Source: Candidatus Cloacimonadota bacterium
GTDB lineage: Bacteria; Cloacimonadota; Cloacimonadia; Cloacimonadales; TCS61
Direction: 5' to 3'
DNA length: 5,995 nucleotides
NCBI GenBank assembly: GCA_016927675.1
Contig: JAFGMF010000065.1
Span: forward strand, 1-5,995
Position 1 is the stretch's first letter. Each line of letters opens with the position of its first letter. The notes below the pieces were generated by a model. That model was not told the DNA's origin. It saw only the letters and a program-made list of their open reading frames with translations, and made no database searches. Of this stretch, positions 1 through 5,960 are shown piece after piece. The translations under genes were made by a program, and so were the position numbers.

Positions 1-199
1 ACCAATAGTTTAGAAAGATAATAAGCTTGACACTCAGATCTAAATCCTCAAAAGGAAGTCAGTTTATTGTATATTAACTTCATTAAGGCATTGATATAAC
101 TAAAATGAAGGTTAACCCTAAGAGTACGATGAAGAAGTCAACTTTATATATTGCAGTTTTATGCAGTAGTGACCGATATCATATGATTTAATCCGCTTC

Positions 200-205
200 A
201 GGTGG
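200..205 (+). promoter_or_regulatory. Ribosome binding site that sets the start of the 211-675 gene
   Basis: AGGTGG lies 5 bases before the ATG at 211, a normal Shine-Dalgarno spacing. An in-frame GTG at 202 would give a protein three residues longer, but it sits inside this site and has no site of its own. The ATG at 211 is therefore the better start, and it places the signal peptide's MKK right at the N-terminus. Confidence 0.65.
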
Positions 206-210
206 GAAAA

Positions 211-675
211 ATGAAAAAAGTGTTTTTAATATCACTCTTTCTTATCTATTTTATTCAATTGTTCTCTTATCCAGAACCAGATTCTTTAAAAAGTAAATCA
301 TTTACCCTGGGGATTGGTGGTAATATACTGATGACTTATGGATTTTTGATAAATTCAGGCTATTCTGATCATAAACAAGATATTTATGTTCAATATACAA
401 AATTGAACGGTTATATAAAAGCTGATATTTTTGAGTTAAGACTTACCTATTTCTTAAGCAATAATAAAACGGGACTATCATTAGGAGTTGGCGCTGGTTA
501 TGCAGATTATCGAATTGAATCATTATTATCTAGCGAAGCAAAAACCAGAAAAGCAAAAGATATCACCCTTTGTGGGGAAATAGGATATTCAGTAAGACCT
601 GGATTAAAAATCGGTTTAGATTTGGGAAGTAAACCCGGTTTCCTGAACTTGTTCATATCTTTGAAAACAATATAA
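211..675 (+). CDS. Small secreted, probably outer-membrane beta-rich protein of unknown family
   Basis: I do not recognise a family for this 154-residue protein. Residues 1-19 form a clear signal peptide: MKK, then a hydrophobic run rich in F, L and I, with likely cleavage after the Ser of LFS, followed by YPEPDS. The mature part has glycine-rich and alternating polar/hydrophobic strands, such as FTLGIGGNILMTYG (31-44), LSLGVGAGYADY (89-100), LCGEIGYSV (120-128) and LKIGLDLGS (132-140). This pattern suits a small outer-membrane beta-barrel or similar surface protein (inference). It ends in hydrophobic FLNLFISLKTI. GC is about 31% over 241-600, clearly lower than in the conserved genes downstream, which may mean recent acquisition or relaxed selection. 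The protein may be truncated at the C-terminus, because a different frame looks coding just after its stop. It stands alone, with 225 bp before the next gene. The ORF itself is well supported; the function is not. Confidence 0.7.
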   Translation: MKKVFLISLFLIYFIQLFSYPEPDSLKSKSFTLGIGGNILMTYGFLINSGYSDHKQDIYVQYTKLNGYIKADIFELRLTYFLSNNKTGLSLGVGAGYADYRIESLLSSEAKTRKAKDITLCGEIGYSVRPGLKIGLDLGSKPGFLNLFISLKTI

Positions 676-764
676 AAGCTACTGTTGGCAGGCTATCCTT
701 CCCGGTTTCCGACTTCACCCTGGCAGCTTCGGTGAGCAATGAGAATGATATTCAGACTATTTGA
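633..764 (+). pseudogene. Possible coding remnant, out of frame with the preceding gene
   Basis: After an in-frame TAA at 630-632, a frame stays open to a TGA at 762-764. From about 660 it reads like real protein: FENNIKATVGRLSFPVSDF, then TLAASVSNENDIQTI. It has no ATG start and no ribosome binding site. GC over 681-750 is 37 of 70 bases (53%), a sharp jump from 31% in the preceding gene. It could be the 3' end of a decayed gene of more native composition, or the original C-terminus of the 211-675 protein displaced by a frameshift near 633-660. At about 43 codons it could also be chance. Confidence 0.3.
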
Positions 765-837
765 AGATATTCCAAATAATCGTCGCGATTTATGCAGTTA
801 AATTACACGCTAAATTCAGTTATGCAGAATATTGAAC

Positions 838-868
838 TTGACAGTTATTGCGAATTCATGAGTATTTA
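838..868 (+). promoter_or_regulatory. Weak candidate promoter for the HD-GYP gene
   Basis: A perfect TTGACA (-35 type) lies at 838-843. The best downstream -10-like hexamer is TATTTA at 863-868, but its spacing is 19 and it matches TATAAT at only three positions. The hexamer at ideal 17-bp spacing (861-866, AGTATT) is no better. The surrounding AT-rich DNA up to the ATG at 901 suits promoter melting, but AT-rich DNA also produces such matches by chance. Confidence 0.25.
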
Positions 869-900
869 TTTTTTTTAAATATTAAATAAATGGTAAGCCA

Positions 901-1899
901 ATGCTCTCAGATAAATATATTATGATCGTAGAAGGCGAACAGATTGGTGCGAAAGAACTTCGTCTGCATCTTCTGGAAGCCGGTCACCAATCCTGCAGGA
1001 TTGTCTCATCATCAGTGGAAGCGATGGAATGTGCTGCGGTGGATAAGCCGGAACTGATTCTTGTTAATACCGGCAATCTTGACACTGCGAAGGAAATATC
1101 CAGAACAATGAAGATCCCAGTGGTTTTACTCAATCATCAGGGAAAAGCTGATAATTCATGCCAGACAATCCTTAAAGAGCCATTTGGTTTTATGATAAGA
1201 TCATTTCCTGAATCAGAATTTCCTTTAATAATCCAAACTGCTCTCTGCAGGGATGGGTGTATGAACCCACAATATAATAGTATCAGCAAAAGAAATGAAC
1301 TCTACGAAAAACCTCAGGAAATTCTCTGGGGCACAATAAATGGACTGTTTGCCATGGTTGAGGTAAGGGATCCTTATACTGCACAACATCAGAAAAGAGT
1401 TGCCCGTCTTGCCAGAGAAATCGCTGCAGAAATGAATCTTGCTCAGGATCAGATAGAAAATATCTATATTGCGGGGATTCTTCATGATATCGGCAAGATG
1501 AAGTTGCCGTCTTTGCTCCTTTGTAAAACAGGCAAATTGACCGATGCTGAACTGAAGATGATGAAGCAGCATCCTCAAACAGGTTTTGAGATCCTCAAGG
1601 CTATTGACTTTCCTTGTTTGCCCGCCAATATAGTGTATCAGCACCACGAATTGATAAACGGATCTGGTTATCCACAGGGTTTGAAAGACGAAGAAATCCT
1701 TCTGGAAGCAAAAATTCTCTGTGTAGCTGATGTAACAGAAGCCATAACGAATCACAGACCTTACCGTCCAGGAATGGGTCTGCAGAGAGCTTTGAAAGAA
1801 CTGGAACTGAACAGAGGAAAATTATATCATAATGAAACGGTAGATTCCTGCATGGATATCTTCAGAAATAACAAATTCACTTTCGAGGAAAATATCTGA
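901..1899 (+). CDS. HD-GYP domain protein (cyclic-di-GMP phosphodiesterase type) with degenerate receiver domain
   Basis: This 332-residue cytoplasmic protein has two domains. Residues about 5-117 follow a CheY-like receiver fold (IMIVEGEQ, PELILVN, IPVVLL, FGFMIRSF), but the phosphorylation residues are replaced. The second acidic residue is G12, the phospho-acceptor Asp position is N56, the Thr position is N78 and the Lys position is R100. Residues about 144-325 are an HD-GYP domain with its expected metal ligands: H163, HDIGK (195-199), H224, HHE (248-250), GSGYPQGL (254-261) and D277 in VADVTEAITNHRPYRP. The latter matches the ADV-EA---HRPYRP variant of the family. HD-GYP enzymes hydrolyse cyclic-di-GMP to pGpG or GMP (family knowledge); activity here is inferred from the intact motifs. 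With the phosphosite lost, the receiver probably acts as a protein-protein or dimerisation module. The ATG at 901 follows GGTAAG at 892-897, and an upstream ATG at 890 is out of frame. No partner kinase or cyclase is nearby. Confidence 0.9.
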   Translation: MLSDKYIMIVEGEQIGAKELRLHLLEAGHQSCRIVSSSVEAMECAAVDKPELILVNTGNLDTAKEISRTMKIPVVLLNHQGKADNSCQTILKEPFGFMIRSFPESEFPLIIQTALCRDGCMNPQYNSISKRNELYEKPQEILWGTINGLFAMVEVRDPYTAQHQKRVARLAREIAAEMNLAQDQIENIYIAGILHDIGKMKLPSLLLCKTGKLTDAELKMMKQHPQTGFEILKAIDFPCLPANIVYQHHELINGSGYPQGLKDEEILLEAKILCVADVTEAITNHRPYRPGMGLQRALKELELNRGKLYHNETVDSCMDIFRNNKFTFEENI

Positions 1900-1964
1900 A
1901 AAATGAACCATCCATGTTCAAAGAAATCATACAGGAGCATGATTAAAACTTTACTCTCCTCATC

Positions 1965-2028
1965 CTTCGCTGAAGCTACGGATGACACGTCGTTCTTCGC
2001 TGAAGCTTCGGTTGACCTGTCATTTCGA
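1965..2028. repeat. Imperfect 30-bp tandem intergenic repeat upstream of ispD
   Basis: Two 30-bp units, 1965-1994 and 1995-2024, match at 25 of 30 positions. Both begin CTTCGCTGAAGCT, which holds a small hairpin (CTTC-GCT-GAAG), and both carry GAC-NN-GTC (1984-1991 and 2014-2021). A third unit seems to begin at 2025 (TTCGA) and then diverges. The first unit is framed by CATCC (1961-1965) and GGATG (1980-1984), which can pair. The text resembles dispersed intergenic palindromic repeats seen in many bacterial genomes. Its GTCATTTCGA core (2019-2028) recurs, with one change, on the opposite strand at the window's end. The repeat ends against the ribosome binding site of ispD. Confidence 0.65.
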
Positions 2029-2031
2029 GGG
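2027..2031 (+). promoter_or_regulatory. Probable ribosome binding site of ispD, at the edge of the repeat
   Basis: GAGGG lies 11 bases before the ATG at 2043, slightly far but usable. It forms the tail of the repeat at 1965-2028, so the repeat may have supplied or altered the translation signal. No closer purine-rich site exists between it and the ATG. Confidence 0.45.
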
Positions 2032-2042
2032 ATTCTGATTTT

Positions 2043-2750
2043 ATGAAAACCTCTGTCATAATTACCGCTGGAGGTAAGGGATCCAGACTGCCTGCAGATC
2101 AGAAAAAGCAATTTCTGGAAATCAAGAGCAGACCGCTGATTTTCTGGACGATTGATCCTTTTACCATGCTTGATTCTATAACTCAGATCATAGTAACTCT
2201 GCCAGCAGATGAACTAGACCATTACGGAAGCATGATCATCGCAGAATTTTCCGACATCAATTTCACCTTCGTTGCCGGTGGAGAAGAACGACAGGATTCC
2301 GTTTATAATGCCCTGTTGAAATGTTCTGAGAAAACAGACATTGTGCTAATTCATGACGGCGTAAGACCGTTCGTCAGCACCGGCACGATATCACAACTGA
2401 TTGCTCTGACAGCGCAATATCAGGCGGTAATCCCGATATCACCGGTAAAGGATACTTTAAAAAAAGTGGATAATGAGCTGATCGTAAGTACTATTGCTCG
2501 TGATCATCTTTTTAACGCGCTTACTCCCCAGGCTTTTTCCCGGGATTTGATTAGAAAATGCCATGAACAAGCCCGGGAAGAAAAAAAATATTTTACAGAC
2601 GACGCCGGGATGCTGGAACATTACGGATATGATGTACATACACTGTTGACAGGCGATAACAACTTCAAGATAACTGATCCTGAAGACTTCGAACTGGCAA
2701 AGATCATTCTAAGTAATCGAGGTAAAGCAAATGAAAATAAATCTTACTAA
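2043..2750 (+). CDS. ispD: 2-C-methyl-D-erythritol 4-phosphate cytidylyltransferase
   Basis: IspD transfers CMP from CTP to methylerythritol phosphate, giving CDP-methylerythritol, the third step of the cytoplasmic MEP pathway. The 235 residues match the family length and motif order: nucleotide loop TAGGKGSRL (9-16), KKQFL (21-25), GGEERQDSVYNAL (79-91), HDGVRPF (104-110), VKDTLKKV (135-142), ALTPQAF (159-165), TDDAG (185-189) and NFKITDPEDF (207-216). Residues equivalent to E. coli R20, K27, R157 and K213 are present (about R15, K22, R153, K209). Two departures stand out: the usual PKQ is KKQ and the usual HDAARP is HDGVRP. The last residues (about 230-235) are encoded in the overlap with the next gene, whose ribosome binding site lies inside this ORF, so the two are probably translationally coupled. 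The downstream ispF supports the assignment. Confidence 0.95.
   Translation: MKTSVIITAGGKGSRLPADQKKQFLEIKSRPLIFWTIDPFTMLDSITQIIVTLPADELDHYGSMIIAEFSDINFTFVAGGEERQDSVYNALLKCSEKTDIVLIHDGVRPFVSTGTISQLIALTAQYQAVIPISPVKDTLKKVDNELIVSTIARDHLFNALTPQAFSRDLIRKCHEQAREEKKYFTDDAGMLEHYGYDVHTLLTGDNNFKITDPEDFELAKIILSNRGKANENKSY
2719..2723 (+). promoter_or_regulatory. Strong ribosome binding site fixing the start of the glmS-like gene
   Basis: GAGGT inside the 3' end of ispD lies 7 bases before the ATG at 2731, near-ideal spacing. It matters because it places translation start 23 codons before the catalytic cysteine. No in-frame ATG, GTG or TTG precedes that Cys codon (2800-2802) closely enough to give the usual Met-Cys start. 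Confidence 0.75.
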
Positions 2751-5454
2751 AATTGCATCATTCAAACTCAACCTTAAACTGCCTTTACCGGGCATTGGTT
2801 GTGGAGTTCTTGGTTTAAGTCTGGCAAAAGTATCAGTTAATCTGGGTAAATTTGCTTCCGTACTCCTGCGAGCTCTTGAATACAGAGGTTATGACTCCAC
2901 GGGGGCAGCGTTTCAGGATGCCAAAAAGAATATTGTTCTGTTAAAAGATGTCGGAGCTCCCAGCACTCTGGTTAAAACGTTGAGAATAGAAGAACAGGCG
3001 GGTAAACTCTTTTGCGGTCAAGTGCGATGGGCAACTTTCGGCAGGGTTACCCAGAAAAATGCCCAGCCTCACGAAGTTAAATGTAAAAAACATCTCTATG
3101 GCGCTCATAATGGTAATATCACAAACACACGGGAACTGAAGAAATTTCTGCTTTCCGAAGGACATAATGTTGTTTCTGATAACGATGGCGAGATGCTCGT
3201 TCATACGATAGAACACTATTTCGATAATGAACTGGAAAAATTCGACGATAAAGAGCAGCAGAAACCTGATATCAGAAAGAAGTGCATGCACAGGGCAATA
3301 ATTGTGGGATCTAGCCGCATGATAGGCTCTTATGCCGCGGTGATCATTGATCCCGTTATCGAAACGACTTATGCGATCAAAGCTGGAAGCAGCCTTTATT
3401 TCGGGATCGGTGAAATTGAAGGTATCAAATTCGGTCTGGCATCTTCTGACCTGACAGCCGTTCTCAAGTTCACAAAAATGCTGGTAAATCTTAAGGAAGG
3501 TGAGTTTATTCAATACACCGATGAGAAATACGAGGTTTATTCGTTCAAACAACTTAAAATCAGAAAGCCCAATCAACCTGAACAGATCATCGAAGCAGGA
3601 GATATGATTCAGAAAGAACCGGTACGCTCCAGACTTCGTGCTGAAGATACCGAACTGCTGCCGCCACATGAATATTTCATGGAACAGGAAATCCATGCGG
3701 AAATCGAATCTTCCAGAAAATTGATCAAATTGTTCAAGGGTGGTTCCAATACCGGTAAAAGGATGATAGATCTGCTGCAACGGGAACAGATGTATGCCGA
3801 TATGGAAAAACTCTGTCAAAATATCCTGAAAAAAGATGATATCGAACATCAGATCAATCTGTTTGAAAAATTCGAGAAATCCCAGAAAGCTGATACTTTC
3901 TATCAGAAAGTAAAAGAAAACTATGAAGCCATTTATCGCGAGCTGGTAAAAGAGAATTTCGAGAAGAAATACTTCTTCTCATCCAATAAAAATGTTTTTA
4001 TCGAATTGCTTAATTCTCATTTTAACAAAAAGAAACTGCTGATCTCCAAAGCTCTGGATTCAATTGCCGAAATGGACGATGTGTCAGATTTTAATTCAAG
4101 CATCGAACATTTTCTGGAAATAATCGAAAACACCTGTCGTAACAGCAGAAATATTTATACAATTGCCTGCGGTACTTCATATCACGCTACCATGATCGCT
4201 TCTCTTTTCTTTAATGAGATCGCAAATCTCGAAGTGATCCCGGTCTTGCCGGGTAATTTCCGGGGACAGTACTCAAAGAGCCTGCGAGATAATGATGTGA
4301 TCATCGGAGTATCTCAAAGCGGAGAGACTAAAGATCTGATCGATATCTTTAATTACGTAGAAAATTCAGAACTAAAGGTTAAAACCATCGTTCTGGTCAA
4401 TAATATGAATTCCACTCTTGGACTTGAAAAAAGTGACGTTTCGATACCGATCTACTGCGGACCTGAAATCGCCGTTCCGGCAACAAAGAGCTTTATCAAT
4501 CAGATCACTCTTTTCTACTATCTTGCTATTAAAGTTGCCCAAAGAAATTTTACGAATCAGGATCTCGGCGAAAATTCTCCGAACTACAAAGAATATCAGG
4601 ATTTGCTTAAAAGATTCAAATCTATCGAAGATATTCCCCAGTTGATCAAAGAAACTATCGAGACCACTCGCGATCAGATCGAACAGGTCGCAAGCAAGAT
4701 CTACATGGAACCATCCATGCATATTCTGGCTACGAAGATTACCGGTGTCGCCAAAGAAGGCGCTTTAAAAATACGGGAAACCGTACTCAACCACGCAGAA
4801 GGAGGAGAAGCCTCGGAATTTAAACACGGTCCCAATACTATTCTTGGGAAGAATACTGTTCTTGGTCTGAAAAATGTGAAAACAATGCTCAGAAATTACA
4901 ATAATATCGTTACAGAGCTGGAACTGGCTGCTCAGAAAAGAAATATATCTCAGGAAGAGATCAGAAAAATGTCCCTTTCTCTGGTAAACTTCATGTTCAA
5001 AAAAGCATTTCCTTTTGATCTGAGCAAAGAAGCTTCAGACTTCTTCAGAGATTTTGCCGGTGATCAGGATTTCTTTACTTCAATGTATCGTAACTACCCA
5101 TTGATCTACGTGACCGGTCCTGATGATCAGGATGTGAATTTGACTATATCTCAGATAAACACCCATAAGATCAGAGGTGGTGATTCTTTTATCATTGCTG
5201 AAGAGAACGATAAACTGCTGGAAAATGCCCGTGTCAATCCTCATGATGAAGGTTATTACGGATGGGGATATATCATCCTGCCCAAGACCGGAGATTCTTT
5301 AATGACGGCATTCTCTGCAACGATAGCGCTTCAGTTGCTGGCTTTTAGGATGAGTGTGAGAAAAATGGAGAAACTCGACACACTGGGAATAATTGATCAC
5401 GGAGTTCATCCGGATGTTCCGAAAAACGTCTCTAAATCAATCACCGTCGATTAA
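2731..5454 (+). CDS. glmS: Long glutamine--fructose-6-phosphate aminotransferase (GlmS-like) with propeptide and insertions
   Basis: GlmS converts fructose-6-phosphate and glutamine to glucosamine-6-phosphate, the first step to UDP-GlcNAc. The N-terminal Ntn glutaminase has C24-G-V-L-G (equivalent to Cys1-GIVG), EYRGYDSTG (50-58), RWATFG (99-104), HNG (126-128) and D152 in NDGE, so Cys, Arg, Asn/Gly and Asp of the active site are kept. HEYFMEQEI (313-321) matches the hinge. SIS1 has ACGTSYH (479-485), SQSGET (528-533) and GPEIAVPATKSF (577-588). SIS2 has EGALKIRE (676-683) and FKHGP (697-701), and the tail PKNVSKSITVD keeps K902. These match E. coli C300, S347-T352, E481/K485/E488, H504 and K603. 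At 907 residues it is about 300 longer than E. coli GlmS. Extra material lies in the 23-residue leader, late glutaminase domain (~40), charged helical linker around 330-470 (~120) and SIS2 around 706-788 (~80). Because Cys1 must be N-terminal, the leader is probably removed, as in PurF or GltB (inference). It overlaps ispD by 20 bp. A related sugar isomerase/aminotransferase with another substrate is possible. Confidence 0.88.
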   Translation: MKINLTKIASFKLNLKLPLPGIGCGVLGLSLAKVSVNLGKFASVLLRALEYRGYDSTGAAFQDAKKNIVLLKDVGAPSTLVKTLRIEEQAGKLFCGQVRWATFGRVTQKNAQPHEVKCKKHLYGAHNGNITNTRELKKFLLSEGHNVVSDNDGEMLVHTIEHYFDNELEKFDDKEQQKPDIRKKCMHRAIIVGSSRMIGSYAAVIIDPVIETTYAIKAGSSLYFGIGEIEGIKFGLASSDLTAVLKFTKMLVNLKEGEFIQYTDEKYEVYSFKQLKIRKPNQPEQIIEAGDMIQKEPVRSRLRAEDTELLPPHEYFMEQEIHAEIESSRKLIKLFKGGSNTGKRMIDLLQREQMYADMEKLCQNILKKDDIEHQINLFEKFEKSQKADTFYQKVKENYEAIYRELVKENFEKKYFFSSNKNVFIELLNSHFNKKKLLISKALDSIAEMDDVSDFNSSIEHFLEIIENTCRNSRNIYTIACGTSYHATMIASLFFNEIANLEVIPVLPGNFRGQYSKSLRDNDVIIGVSQSGETKDLIDIFNYVENSELKVKTIVLVNNMNSTLGLEKSDVSIPIYCGPEIAVPATKSFINQITLFYYLAIKVAQRNFTNQDLGENSPNYKEYQDLLKRFKSIEDIPQLIKETIETTRDQIEQVASKIYMEPSMHILATKITGVAKEGALKIRETVLNHAEGGEASEFKHGPNTILGKNTVLGLKNVKTMLRNYNNIVTELELAAQKRNISQEEIRKMSLSLVNFMFKKAFPFDLSKEASDFFRDFAGDQDFFTSMYRNYPLIYVTGPDDQDVNLTISQINTHKIRGGDSFIIAEENDKLLENARVNPHDEGYYGWGYIILPKTGDSLMTAFSATIALQLLAFRMSVRKMEKLDTLGIIDHGVHPDVPKNVSKSITVD

Positions 5455-5466
5455 CGGGAGTATCAG

Positions 5467-5943
5467 ATGAGAATCGGTTACGGGTATGATGTTCATCGAT
5501 TAGTCGAAGGGAGAAAACTGATTTTAGGCGGAGTTGAAATCCCCTACAATCTGGGTCTGCTTGGTCATTCTGATGCTGATGTTCTGATCCATGCCGTTAT
5601 CGATGCGATCCTGGGAGCTTTGGCTGCTGGAGATATCGGGCAGATGTACCCCGATTCTGATCAAAAATACAGAAATATCAACAGCAGAAAGCTTCTGCAG
5701 GATACCACTGCCTTCATGCTGAACAGAGGTTATCAGATCAGTAATCTGGATTCAACCATCTGCGCTCAGAATCCAAAATTAATGAGCTATCTTCCAGAGA
5801 TGAGGGAAATTCTGGCAGCAGATCTGCAGACCGATCCCGCCAATGTTTCGGTTAAAGCAACCACAGAGGAAGGGTTGGGAATAAGCGGAGAAAACAAAGG
5901 TATTTCCGCAACGGCTATAGTTTTGTTGAAAAGGGAAAGTTGA
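5467..5943 (+). CDS. ispF: 2-C-methyl-D-erythritol 2,4-cyclodiphosphate synthase
   Basis: IspF cyclises CDP-methylerythritol 2-phosphate to methylerythritol 2,4-cyclodiphosphate with release of CMP, the fifth MEP-pathway step, working as a cytoplasmic homotrimer. The 158 residues match the family length. Metal ligands D8 and H10 (GYDVH) and H42 (DVLIHA) are visible, as are H34-S-D-A-D, D56 in GDIG, the YPDSD loop (61-65), AQNPK (100-104) and the nucleotide-binding KATTEEGLGISG (130-141) with T133 and E135. Nothing essential is missing. GGGAG at 5456-5460 is 6 bases before the ATG, and only 12 bp separate it from the glmS-like stop, so it is very likely in the same transcript as ispD. Only IspE, which acts between IspD and IspF, is absent from this block. 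Confidence 0.97.
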   Translation: MRIGYGYDVHRLVEGRKLILGGVEIPYNLGLLGHSDADVLIHAVIDAILGALAAGDIGQMYPDSDQKYRNINSRKLLQDTTAFMLNRGYQISNLDSTICAQNPKLMSYLPEMREILAADLQTDPANVSVKATTEEGLGISGENKGISATAIVLLKRES

Positions 5944-5960
5944 ACGGTTTGGGGTAGAAG

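Noticed and set aside
105..191. 28-codon ORF with an MKKSTLYIAVLCSS segment resembling a lipoprotein leader
   Set aside because: It has no convincing ribosome site, the residue before Cys is Leu rather than Gly, Ala or Ser, and it is too short. It could be a decayed leader, but nothing supports that.
758..778. Hairpin TATTTGAA...TTCCAAATA as a terminator
   Set aside because: The stem is short and AT-rich with a bulge, and no T-run follows it.
1225..1755. 176-codon open frame on the - strand inside the HD-GYP gene
   Set aside because: It lies wholly opposite conserved HD-GYP motifs and its protein has no recognisable features.
2012..2041. TTGACC at 2012-2017 as a -35 box for an ispD promoter
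   Set aside because: The only -10 candidate at suitable spacing (TGATTT, 2036-2041) is poor and abuts the ATG, and the TTGACC belongs to the repeat unit.
2600..2731. glmS ribozyme or riboswitch upstream of the glmS-like gene
   Set aside because: The upstream DNA is ispD coding sequence with conserved motifs up to the overlap, which leaves no leader for such an RNA.
2941..3849. 302-codon open frame on the - strand inside the glmS-like gene
   Set aside because: It is fully covered by a conserved gene with intact glutaminase motifs, its translation (rich in F, I and H) resembles no protein, and it has no operon context. It is an antisense shadow.
2731..5454. PurF or asparagine synthetase as an alternative identity for the glutaminase protein
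   Set aside because: The C-terminal half has two SIS domains with the sugar-phosphate and isomerase residues of GlmS, not a phosphoribosyltransferase or an ATP-pyrophosphatase domain.
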